Shown here: positions 7,762 through 14,616 of the stretch, in pieces
Layout of the letters: every line of letters starts with the position of its first letter
Position numbering within the stretch: position 1 is the first letter of the stretch
From: Chloroflexota bacterium
GTDB lineage: Bacteria; Chloroflexota; Ktedonobacteria; Ktedonobacterales; Ktedonobacteraceae
Assembly (NCBI GenBank): GCA_902812455.1
Contig: CADDZH010000099.1
Span: 1-20,002 of the forward strand
Length of the DNA stretch: 20,002 bases
Direction of reading: 5' to 3'
Program-made: the position numbers and the translations under genes
The notes under the pieces: model-generated
The model's input: only the letters and a program-made list of their open reading frames with translations
Told to the model about the DNA's origin: nothing
Databases searched by the model: none

Positions 7762-8352
7762 TTATTCCAGCCAGAAGCGTTTCTCTTCTTTGGTCATTGT
7801 GCTTTTCTTGATGGCCTCGGCAAAGCTCTGTTTCTTTGGGCCTTGCTGCTCGCTGCGCGCTGCACTCCCCGTCTGGCGGCGGTTTAACGTCAGCGAAGGC
7901 TGGCTGTTATTCAACAACGTGCCAAACTGCTCTGCGCTCACCTGGAAAAAGCTTGCCAGCCGCTCAAGTTGTTTTTCGCTCAGGCTGGCCAGTTCAATAG
8001 CCCCGGACTCAAATTTCTTCCACACATCGATGCCCAGGCGCAATCCTCTGGCCGCGTTCGCCAGAGTCAGCCCGCGCTTTGCCCGCAGCTCGCTGAGATT
8101 CGCCGCTACCACTTGCTTCTCAAAGACGCGTTCCAATGCTACCCGGCTAGCGTGCTGTGTCAACGGCAAAAGCTGCTCATGCTCGCTTGCCGGCCCGCTT
8201 ATTTCAGTAGCATGATAAGCCGCGATGAAATCAATCAGAGCGGGCTGCGCCTCTGGATGGTCTCGCAGGAGCGCAACCTGCGCCTGCGTATCACCGTTTT
8301 CTTTCGCGGCTAGCCACGCCATCTTCAATTTTTGCAACTCTTTTATATCCAT
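7762..8352 (-). CDS. XRE-type helix-turn-helix protein paired with a sigma factor
   Basis: The 196-aa protein has three parts. Residues 1-50 carry an aspartate/alanine-rich helix with DHPEAQPALIDFIAAY, similar to the 'HPE..L.DF' pattern seen in some multidomain bacterial regulators. Residues 86-145 form a lambda-repressor/XRE fold (LSELRAKRGLTLANAARG ... WKKFESG). The basic, Gln/Ser-rich tail ends in KEEKRFWLE. It lacks membrane segments and the zinc-binding pattern of classical anti-sigma factors. GAGGT lies 6 nt before the ATG. It follows the sigma-factor gene by 25 bp on the same strand, so the two are almost certainly co-transcribed. Its likely role is to bind DNA or the sigma factor and tune the sigma regulon; this is an inference from position. 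Confidence 0.72.
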   Translation of the reverse strand: MDIKELQKLKMAWLAAKENGDTQAQVALLRDHPEAQPALIDFIAAYHATEISGPASEHEQLLPLTQHASRVALERVFEKQVVAANLSELRAKRGLTLANAARGLRLGIDVWKKFESGAIELASLSEKQLERLASFFQVSAEQFGTLLNNSQPSLTLNRRQTGSAARSEQQGPKKQSFAEAIKKSTMTKEEKRFWLE

Positions 8353-8377
8353 TTCTTTACCTCAATCGGTGTAGATT

Positions 8378-9103
8378 TCAAGTAGTCGCCACCCGTTCGC
8401 GCTCGATGCTTTCCCGCAAGTAGCCGCGCGCTCGTTCGTAGCGCAGGCGCACCGTGCGCTCCGTCCGCTTGCAGATTTCGGCAATGTCATCCCACTTCAT
8501 GCCTTCAATCACCCGCAGCACCATAATCGTACGATCTAGCGGATCGGTCAGGTACTTTAATATGCGCTGCGCCTCCTGCTCCGCGTGCAACTGCTCATAC
8601 TGGTCTTCTGGATCGGCCACGTCGGCTGCCAGCGTTCCCTCATCATCTGCAAGGGGCGGCCTGATCGGTTCTACCAGCGAGCGCGGCACGTGTTGGGGGC
8701 GCCCCGATGGCCGCCCTTCCTGGTCGCGCCGGTAGTGCAATCCCTCCTGCCGCAGCACGCGATTGAACTCGTCGGCGCAGAGGCAGCGCAAATAATGGAT
8801 AAAATTTTGTGTCATAAATACTTCGTTTGGGTCCATCGCCTCGCGCAGCAGGTGCTCAGCCATATTGGCGATGGCCTCTTCGCGAAGATCGGGCCGGTGG
8901 CGCAGCCCCTGTGTACGGCGCTGGAACTCCGGCGCACACCGTTCCAGCAGCACTTCGCTCAGCATCTGCACTCCACCCGTATTGCCCTTCTCCTGCTGCA
9001 TGCGAATATTCAACACGAGTTCTATCTCACCAATTTCATATCGTCCCTCGGCTGTCCTACGATGCAAGCGCTCCTGTAGCGTGGGTTCATCCAGATCGAT
9101 CAT
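8378..9103 (-). CDS. Sigma-70-family (ECF-like) RNA polymerase sigma factor
   Basis: Predicted to direct RNA polymerase to a specific promoter set. In the 241-aa protein, residues ~65-125 look like a region 2 helix bundle (IANMAEHLLREA ... FIHYLRCLCADEFNRVLRQ). The C-terminus (~185-235) is a good sigma region 4, with LTDPLDRTIMVLRVIEGMKW and DDIAEICKRTERTVR as the helix-turn-helix. An acidic linker (~145-180) separates them. ATG 9103 is supported because an in-frame stop lies a few codons upstream; the ribosome-binding site is weak (GAGAG at about -14). The gene leads a two-gene operon with the XRE protein and is divergent from the radical SAM gene. Region 2 is unusual enough that the exact ECF group cannot be named. 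Confidence 0.8.
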   Translation of the reverse strand: MIDLDEPTLQERLHRRTAEGRYEIGEIELVLNIRMQQEKGNTGGVQMLSEVLLERCAPEFQRRTQGLRHRPDLREEAIANMAEHLLREAMDPNEVFMTQNFIHYLRCLCADEFNRVLRQEGLHYRRDQEGRPSGRPQHVPRSLVEPIRPPLADDEGTLAADVADPEDQYEQLHAEQEAQRILKYLTDPLDRTIMVLRVIEGMKWDDIAEICKRTERTVRLRYERARGYLRESIERERVATT

Positions 9104-9380
9104 CTTCTCACGCTCTCAATCTTTATGTTTCCCCCGGAACAAATCCCAGGTATGCTCTTTTTGAGGGCTCCCATGTATCTATTCTCCTGCCCTTCTCAAA
9201 AAACGGCAATTATCTTTTCTATCAGGTCTAGCATAACAGATTTTGTACGGAGAGAAAAGCTATTGACTCCAATACATTGGTACCCTTTTATCCTTTTCTT
9301 TGCCCTTACCATCAACCTCCATCGTTCATACTATTGAGAAACGCAAATCTATCCAACCCATCAATGAAAGAAAAATAAGT
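9104..9380. other. Divergent intergenic region between the sigma and radical SAM genes
   Basis: This 277-bp gap lies between two divergent starts. It is AT-richer than the genes on both sides. It holds one plausible plus-strand promoter (9263-9291). I found no convincing -35/-10 pair for the sigma gene; an autoregulated ECF-type promoter would not have a sigma-70 consensus, so this absence is not evidence against a promoter. Confidence 0.4.
9263..9291 (+). promoter_or_regulatory. Candidate promoter for the radical SAM/zinc-ribbon operon
   Basis: TTGACT (9263-9268, 5/6) is followed by a 17-bp spacer and TTTTAT (9286-9291, 4/6). The predicted start near 9298 leaves a leader of about 80 nt before ATG 9381. 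Confidence 0.35.
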
Positions 9381-10478
9381 ATGCTGGAAGTTCTACCGAA
9401 AATTGTAAAAATGCAGGCCTCATACGCGCTAGGGAAACCTCTTGCTCTTCCTATGAATCTCACGATCAGCGTCAGCTATCGCTGCAACTCGCGCTGCAAA
9501 ACCTGCAACGTCTGGCAGCGACCCAACGACGACTTTACCCTGGAAGAATACGATAAAACCTTCGCTTCAATTGGTCGCGCTGCCTACTGGTTTACCTTCA
9601 GTGGAGGCGAGCCTACCCTGCGCAAAGACCTGCCGGAGATGGTCGAACTGGCCTATCGCCACTGTCGCCCTGGCATTATCAATATTCCTACCAACGGCAT
9701 CCAGGACAAGATCATCCCTGGCCGTATCGAACGCGTCTTGCAGGCAGCGCCCACCTCCAAAGTGATCGTCAATCTCTCGCTGGATGGCGTAGGCGAGAAG
9801 CACGATATCGTGCGCGGCGTCAAGGGCAACTTTGAACGGGCCATGCGCACCTATGCCGGGCTGAAAGCGCTCAAGGGGCGTTACAAGAACTTCACGCTGG
9901 GTGTGCATACTGTCATCTCGAACTTCAACATCGACGAGTTCGACGACATCTACAGCTTCGTCCATGACGAACTGCAGCCCGATTCGTTTATCACCGAGAT
10001 CGCCGAAGAGCGTGTTGAGCTGGACACTGTGGGCATGGGCATCACGCCACCGATCCAGAAATACCAGCCTGTGATCGAGCGCCTGCAAGCAGATATTCGC
10101 CAGTCCAGCTTCACGGGCGTCTCGCGCATCACCCAGGCCTTTCGCGACCGCTACTACGATCTCGTCAAGCGCACACTGGTCGAAAAGCGCCAGGTCATCC
10201 CCTGCCTCGCTGGTATCGCTTCGGCCCAGATCGCACCCAACGGCGACGTATGGACATGCTGCATACGAGCCGAACCGGTCGGCAACCTGCGCGATCACAA
10301 CTACGACTTTGCTGAGACATGGCGCACTGCTAAGGCTAATGAATTGCGCCGCAGCATCAAAGCCGGCGAGTGCTACTGCCCGCTCGCCAACGCCTCCTAC
10401 ACCAACATGCTCTGCCATATACCGACTCTCGCCAGCGTTGGCATGGAGGTAGCCAGGAGCGCGGCCAAGCGCAACTAA
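9381..10478 (+). CDS. Radical SAM enzyme with SPASM-like C-terminal cysteine cluster
   Basis: The 365-aa protein has the CxxxCxxC motif (C35, C39, C42) that binds the catalytic [4Fe-4S] cluster and SAM, followed by FSGGEPTLRKD. Later strands include IPTNGI and NLSLDGVG, typical of the partial TIM barrel. The C-terminus has C275, C293/C294, C331, C333 and C345 in a CLAG ... APNGDVWTCC ... VGNLRD ... ETWR arrangement, like SPASM/twitch domains that hold auxiliary clusters. Such enzymes often modify peptides or proteins or act in cofactor synthesis. The substrate here is unknown. ATG 9381 is preferred over an upstream in-frame TTG at 9300; the ribosome-binding site is modest (GAAAG). A zinc-ribbon gene starts 16 bp downstream and is a likely partner. 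Confidence 0.85.
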   Translation: MLEVLPKIVKMQASYALGKPLALPMNLTISVSYRCNSRCKTCNVWQRPNDDFTLEEYDKTFASIGRAAYWFTFSGGEPTLRKDLPEMVELAYRHCRPGIINIPTNGIQDKIIPGRIERVLQAAPTSKVIVNLSLDGVGEKHDIVRGVKGNFERAMRTYAGLKALKGRYKNFTLGVHTVISNFNIDEFDDIYSFVHDELQPDSFITEIAEERVELDTVGMGITPPIQKYQPVIERLQADIRQSSFTGVSRITQAFRDRYYDLVKRTLVEKRQVIPCLAGIASAQIAPNGDVWTCCIRAEPVGNLRDHNYDFAETWRTAKANELRRSIKAGECYCPLANASYTNMLCHIPTLASVGMEVARSAAKRN

Positions 10479-10494
10479 TGAGGAGGAAAATACA

Positions 10495-10770
10495 ATGACT
10501 GAATGCCCGCAATGCGGTACACCCAACGAAGACGACGCCAAAAATTGCAAAAACTGTCGCATCAACCTCTACTGGGCCTTCCAGCACTACGAAGAACTCG
10601 CGGCGCTCCGGCAGGCCAACAACCTGTCCTCAAAACCAGAAACCGCACCCTTCCTGGTCGAGACCAGCCGCAAGATCGACGACGGCCCCACCGTTGGCTG
10701 GCTACACAGCACGATCAAGAAATACGGTTTTAGGGGGGCTGGGAAGAAAGTGTGTACGACTACAGAGTGA
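10495..10770 (+). CDS. Small zinc-ribbon protein in operon with the radical SAM gene
   Basis: This 91-aa protein begins with a zinc-ribbon knuckle pair: C4-P-Q-C7 and C18-K-N-C21, followed by RINLYWAFQHYEELAALRQ, an amphipathic helix. The remainder is polar and ends in a Gly/Lys-rich tail with one more cysteine. An excellent ribosome-binding site (AGGAGG, about 8 nt upstream) and the 16-bp gap show it is translated with the radical SAM gene. It could be an accessory protein, a regulator or a substrate of that enzyme. The last ~14 residues follow a GGGGGG run and look different in character, so a frameshifted tail is possible. No specific family function is recognised. Confidence 0.78.
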   Translation: MTECPQCGTPNEDDAKNCKNCRINLYWAFQHYEELAALRQANNLSSKPETAPFLVETSRKIDDGPTVGWLHSTIKKYGFRGAGKKVCTTTE

Positions 10771-10845
10771 ATGTAGACCGAGGAATACTATCGTATAACT
10801 AACCGCATTGTTACCCAGCTCTCCCTCATCTCGCTAAAACAGCCA

Positions 10846-12483
10846 TCAAAAATCACCGTACCACAAAGAATCACTATAGGGTGGTACGACCTTGTCAAGC
10901 ATTTGAGCCAGGAGTCCTGTAGTATCACCTAGCGGAATATTGGCTAGTTCATTTGGCTCTAGCTTATGTAAGCCATCACCATAGACACGGCCTCCATCCA
11001 TCAAAATCTTTGAAGAGATATTGTTAAGATGCTGCCAGATCGCCCTTGCTATCTCCGGCTGTTCAATCAACAGCTTTTGTAAGCTGGGTTTTGGATAAAG
11101 TATAAGATATACATTAGTTACTGTGGCTCTAGAAAGGTTTAAAATAAAACGGAAAGGCCTGCAATCTTCTGTATTCTGGCGTCCCATATAGGTACATAAC
11201 AATAAGGAAGGTGGCCGCTTCTCTTGTGAATACCAGGGTGATCGATGACTACAAAGATACCTTTTATCAACCCCCATTTCCACACCCATCTGCAGATATC
11301 TCCACAGTGAAGGATAATGACTTTTTATCTCTCCCTCAGAGAGGTCACATGTTAAAAGAAATATTTTTCTGTCCAGAATAGGATTTCCTTTGTCGTCGGC
11401 CTTAATTTCATCGCTGAGCAGGTAACGTGGACCAGGCAGAACCGGCACTAGAAATTTTAGAGGTATTTGATGTTTTACTATTTGATTTTCCGTAAGCAAA
11501 AAGAAGTTGTTAGCTCCTGTGGCTAAACCTCGCTTGATATCGAACAGATCTGCTAATTTCAAATTCCTGCTATTGCCCAATAATTTGCCAGCGCTTACCC
11601 CTGCTTCTACTGTGTTTTCTCTTGAATCTGAAATCAAGGTTAACCCCGTCCACTTAGCAGTTCTTCGAAGAGTATTGCTAGAAACATATTTAGAGTATCG
11701 AGGAGCTAACAATGTGCCTCCATACGAAAACTCTACCTCATGGTTAAGAGGAGGAGCCGCTTTTCTAAACCAGACAACCGCTGAGGATACCAGTGCATCA
11801 TTAAATTGCAAGTCTTTTGGCTCAAAGCGATGTATCCGCAGTAAAGTAACCTGATTAAGTAAAAACTGCTTAACTTGCTTGCCATAATTCACATCCATAA
11901 ACTCACTTGGTATTAACCAGCCAGCTAAACCGTTTTCAGCCATCCATTTGTCTGCTAGACAAAGAAAATAACAATAGAGTCCAGATTGCCCGCTAAGTTT
12001 TATGCCGGTTAGCTGTGCCACGGTATATCTTAAGCGCTGTTTGACAGCACTTGATAGATGATGATGCCTTACATAGGGTGGATTACAAATTAAAAGATTA
12101 GCTTTCTTATCATCTCTCGCCGGAGGTTTGCAAGTTGTAAAATCAGCAATATGGAGCCGCAGGATATTTTCTTGCCATAGTTCTTGTGCTTTAGAGGCGC
12201 ACTCCTCATCGATCTCATACCCTATCGCTTCGACAATCTGCTCAATAGGGAATACTCGTAGCAATGCGGAAAAGAATGAGCCTGTACCAAACGCAGGATC
12301 AAGAAAGCGCAGTTTCAAGTCTGATGATAAGAGCGACTTAGCATAGGTTAAAATATCTACAGCAAGAGAGGTAGGCGTTGCAAATTGGCCAAGTTTGTTC
12401 CGTTCTACTTGCGTTTTCGACGAATCAAGTTGACGTTGGATTTCAAGGCGCCTATTTTCTTTAATCTCTAGTGCTGTTACCAT
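10846..12483 (-). CDS. Type II N6-adenine DNA methyltransferase (Eco57I-like), R-M partner
   Basis: The 545-aa protein carries SAM-binding motif I DPAFGTGSF (62-70), GYEID (88-92) and the catalytic motif NPPYVRHHH (134-142), diagnostic of amino-methyltransferases, probably N6-adenine. GQFATP (32-37) is a typical N-terminal block of this group. The C-terminal ~300 residues are the likely target-recognition part. It should protect host DNA from the endonuclease encoded directly upstream. The ATG abuts the TAA of that gene with no intervening base, indicating translational coupling; only a weak GGA ribosome-binding site lies upstream. Base composition is clearly AT-richer than neighbouring genes, suggesting horizontal acquisition. 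The gap to the convergent zinc-ribbon gene is 75 bp with no terminator seen. Confidence 0.88.
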   Translation of the reverse strand: MVTALEIKENRRLEIQRQLDSSKTQVERNKLGQFATPTSLAVDILTYAKSLLSSDLKLRFLDPAFGTGSFFSALLRVFPIEQIVEAIGYEIDEECASKAQELWQENILRLHIADFTTCKPPARDDKKANLLICNPPYVRHHHLSSAVKQRLRYTVAQLTGIKLSGQSGLYCYFLCLADKWMAENGLAGWLIPSEFMDVNYGKQVKQFLLNQVTLLRIHRFEPKDLQFNDALVSSAVVWFRKAAPPLNHEVEFSYGGTLLAPRYSKYVSSNTLRRTAKWTGLTLISDSRENTVEAGVSAGKLLGNSRNLKLADLFDIKRGLATGANNFFLLTENQIVKHQIPLKFLVPVLPGPRYLLSDEIKADDKGNPILDRKIFLLTCDLSEGEIKSHYPSLWRYLQMGVEMGVDKRYLCSHRSPWYSQEKRPPSLLLCTYMGRQNTEDCRPFRFILNLSRATVTNVYLILYPKPSLQKLLIEQPEIARAIWQHLNNISSKILMDGGRVYGDGLHKLEPNELANIPLGDTTGLLAQMLDKVVPPYSDSLWYGDF

Positions 12484-13455
12484 TTAAATTCCAAGCTCCA
12501 CAAAATCATCTATACGATGCTCCCAAACCCAATCTATCCCCTCAGCGGCTTCATAACCTAGATAACCACTATCAAAATAGCCACAGAGGAAAAGTACAAA
12601 ACGCACATTATTGCCATAAGTTTTTCTCAATTGGAGAAACTTGGTTACTTCCTCTTTTCGTCTTTTATTTGGATTAGTAAAATCACCTGCCGACTTTGCT
12701 TCTATGAAGAGCGGAAAATCTCCTGGACGAGCCTGCATCGGCATTATGATAGTATCTATAGGAATATTAACCTGGCGTCTATTTCCCCTTTCATCTTCTT
12801 GTATAACTGGTACGTTCAGCCGAAATGAATAAGTCCCTGGCCGCATATCGCTAAATCTCTCGCTTTCTCCGGCCTTAATCTGGACGTAGCCCCGTTGTTC
12901 TAGCCACTGGCTAATTGTGCTAAACTGCCGGCGTTCTTGTGCATTACGAATGATAGGATCAGTTGCAGCTCCACATAAACGATCTGCAATAATTGTCGCT
13001 GCCCGGTAGACTTCTGCTTCGCCTGGAACATGCTTATCTTCTAACCATGTAAGTATATCTCTATCAGCCAATCGAACAATCATCTGGCCGATTTTTTCAA
13101 GTCCATTGTTAATCGATACAAGCGATGTCCTTGGCGGGATTTGTCTTTTAGTCTCCATGCTCTTAACAAGATTAGATTCAACTTCGGCTAGACCAATAAG
13201 ACGATCACGAGCTATCGGAGGAGCAGTGGCCATCCGAAGCATGGGGAGAATAGAGGGATGCTCACGCAGTATATCAGGTTCAATGCGTGTTAGATTATCA
13301 GTCCACTCCAATGCCTTTTTAACCTGCTCAGTTGCCTCCTTGCGGGTATTACGATAAGCCAGCGGCGCAAATCGTATAAACCAATCGTTATACATATCAA
13401 CTGACCGGGCAATATCAGCTTTCCATCTCTCTGGCTTATTTAAATTCACCGGCAT
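12484..13455 (-). CDS. XamI-like type II restriction endonuclease
   Basis: This 323-aa protein matches, from memory, the XamI endonuclease family (Pfam RE_XamI): an N-terminal NKPERWKADIARSVDMYNDW block, EHPSILPMLRMATAPPIARDRL, and a C-terminal half containing FPLFIEAKSAGD, an E-x-K element consistent with a PD-(D/E)xK-type nuclease core. XamI recognises GTCGAC, so that is the predicted target, but specificity can drift within the family. AGGGT lies about 8 nt before ATG 13455. It is the first gene of the R-M operon, with the methyltransferase starting at the next base after its stop. Endonuclease-first order is notable because protection must be established before cleavage. Confidence 0.78.
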   Translation of the reverse strand: MPVNLNKPERWKADIARSVDMYNDWFIRFAPLAYRNTRKEATEQVKKALEWTDNLTRIEPDILREHPSILPMLRMATAPPIARDRLIGLAEVESNLVKSMETKRQIPPRTSLVSINNGLEKIGQMIVRLADRDILTWLEDKHVPGEAEVYRAATIIADRLCGAATDPIIRNAQERRQFSTISQWLEQRGYVQIKAGESERFSDMRPGTYSFRLNVPVIQEDERGNRRQVNIPIDTIIMPMQARPGDFPLFIEAKSAGDFTNPNKRRKEEVTKFLQLRKTYGNNVRFVLFLCGYFDSGYLGYEAAEGIDWVWEHRIDDFVELGI

Positions 13456-13482
13456 AAAGATTACCCTGAATCACGTCTTCTG

Positions 13483-13522
13483 TATCTGTAGATAGAATAC
13501 AGGCCGATCGATAGCCTGTCAA
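13483..13522 (-). promoter_or_regulatory. R-M operon promoter with dyad over the start site
   Basis: On the minus strand: TTGACA (13522-13517, 6/6), a 17-bp spacer, then TATTCT (13499-13494, 4/6). A dyad, TATCT-GT-AGATA (13483-13494), begins at the edge of the -10 and covers the predicted start near 13487. It lies in a larger inverted repeat, CTGTAT (13480-13485) with ATACAG (13497-13502). The arrangement suggests repression by a dimeric protein. No controller (C) gene is present, so the methyltransferase itself or a host factor could bind. Confidence 0.5.
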
Positions 13523-13549
13523 GAATTCTTAAATGGCAGTTATTAAAGC

Positions 13550-13574
13550 TCTTAAACGCTTGGTGTGAATTAGA
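13550..13574 (+). repeat. Left terminal inverted repeat of the IS
   Basis: Begins TCTTAAACGCTTGGTGTGA and matches the reverse complement of 14592-14616 at 18 of the first 19 positions and 22 of 25 overall. Confidence 0.85.
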
Positions 13575-13583
13575 GCACACCGA

Positions 13584-14516
13584 CTACCAATTCAGCAAAT
13601 CAGCAAAGGCTAAAGGAGCCCGGCCCAGATGCAGATTGAACCAAATACAAAAATTGTGCAAACTGACTTTGGCCGCCAAGCGAGCTTGAAAACCCGCCAG
13701 GTCATGCGGACGCTCCCGCGCCAGGCGAAAGGTATTCAAGAGTTTGTCGTTGACGGTTTCAATGATCTGTCGAAGGCTGGCCAACCAGCGTCGCAAGGCT
13801 TTGGGCCAGCGCCTCTGCTTGCTGTTCTGATGTGGCGGGCTGATCACATCGGCCTGGAACTCGGCAGACCCTCGCTGGTGTGGTCGCTCTCCGGCAAAGC
13901 TCTTGTCAGCCACATAGGAGCCATGAGCAGGTTTGCCAGCGCCGGGCAAGCGCGACGAAGGCGTCATGCGAGCAGCAAACAAGGCCTGTGCCAGGTGCTG
14001 ATCATGGGTACTGGCAGAGCCAAAGCCAAAGCCGGTAATGAGGCCCAGGGGCGTGACCGAGAGCAGCAAATGAAAGCCTTCGTACCAGCCAAGGCGATTG
14101 CTCCAGCCAATATCCGCTTGACCCGCCAGCCAGCCGGTGCCGCGTCGTTTGGCGTCACGCGTGACAGCGGCGGTGCTATCGAGCACCTCATAGGAGCAGT
14201 CTTGCCCCTGCATGAGGTCAACCAGATACAAGCCAAAGGCCGTGATCGCATCACGCTGCTCGCGCATCAAGCGGTTGAACTGGCTGCGATCAGGCAATTG
14301 GGGAAAGGCCGCTCGCAGATGCTGCTCAGTATACCGATAAAAGGCCCGCTCGCTCTCGAACTGCGTCCATTGGCCAAACAGGGCCAATGTGATCACCTCA
14401 CTCTGGCTCAAAGAGGGCTGTGGGCCTGGCTTGGCCTGGTCTTCCTCGGCTTGGGACTGGCAAAAATCATCGACCATGACGTACAGTGTAGTCAAGAAGG
14501 TATCCACATCGATCAT
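13584..14516 (-). CDS. DDE transposase
   Basis: The 310-aa transposase looks intact. The N-terminal part (SQSEVITLALFGQW, LPDRSQFNRLMR) is a helix-turn-helix-like region. The catalytic core shows D113 in VLDSTAAVTRD, D204 in YVADKSF and E253 in RQIIETVNDKLL, consistent with a DDE triad of the IS4/IS5/IS982-like group; I do not assign the exact family. The ATG at 14516 is preceded by AAAAGGAG with 8-nt spacing, and this site is held in a hairpin bulge. The gene occupies nearly the whole space between the two inverted repeats. Confidence 0.88.
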   Translation of the reverse strand: MIDVDTFLTTLYVMVDDFCQSQAEEDQAKPGPQPSLSQSEVITLALFGQWTQFESERAFYRYTEQHLRAAFPQLPDRSQFNRLMREQRDAITAFGLYLVDLMQGQDCSYEVLDSTAAVTRDAKRRGTGWLAGQADIGWSNRLGWYEGFHLLLSVTPLGLITGFGFGSASTHDQHLAQALFAARMTPSSRLPGAGKPAHGSYVADKSFAGERPHQRGSAEFQADVISPPHQNSKQRRWPKALRRWLASLRQIIETVNDKLLNTFRLARERPHDLAGFQARLAAKVSLHNFCIWFNLHLGRAPLAFADLLNW

Positions 14517-14518
14517 CA

Positions 14519-14557
14519 GTTAGCTCCTTTTCATATCAATGACTTTGATATGCTAAC
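14519..14557 (-). promoter_or_regulatory. Hairpin enclosing the transposase ribosome-binding site
   Basis: In the mRNA, CATATCAA (14552-14545) pairs perfectly with TTGATATG (14539-14532) over a 5-nt loop. GTTAG (14557-14553) pairs with CTAAC (14523-14519). The eight unpaired bases between the two stems on the 3' side are AAAAGGAG, the ribosome-binding site. The structure ends 2 nt before the start codon and should limit transposase translation. Confidence 0.6.
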
Positions 14558-14591
14558 TGTACGAGGTGGATCTCCTTCTTTTCAACTCCTT

Positions 14592-14616
14592 TCTATCTCA
14601 CACCAAACGTTTAAGA
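14592..14616 (-). repeat. Right terminal inverted repeat of the IS
   Basis: Read on the minus strand from 14616 it begins TCTTAAACGTTTGGTGTGA. Its first bases provide the TAA stop codon of the adjacent epimerase-like gene. Confidence 0.85.

Larger units (their letters stand above)
13550..14616 (-). mobile_element. Complete insertion sequence, about 1.07 kb
   Basis: A single intact transposase gene is bounded by terminal inverted repeats that match at 22 of 25 positions. The right end (14611-14616) coincides with the stop codon of the neighbouring epimerase-like gene. There is no direct repeat exactly at the edges. GGCAGTT does occur at 13535-13541 and 14623-14629, 8 and 6 nt outside the repeats, so the true ends or the target duplication are uncertain. 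GC content is high, unlike the AT-rich R-M island next to it, so the two probably arrived separately. Confidence 0.85.

Noticed and set aside
9567..10565. 332-codon open frame on the minus strand
   Set aside because: It lies opposite the radical SAM gene, has no motif or ribosome-binding site, and reflects GC-rich codon bias.
10771..10845. Terminator between the convergent zinc-ribbon and methyltransferase genes
   Set aside because: No stem with a T-run was found on either strand.
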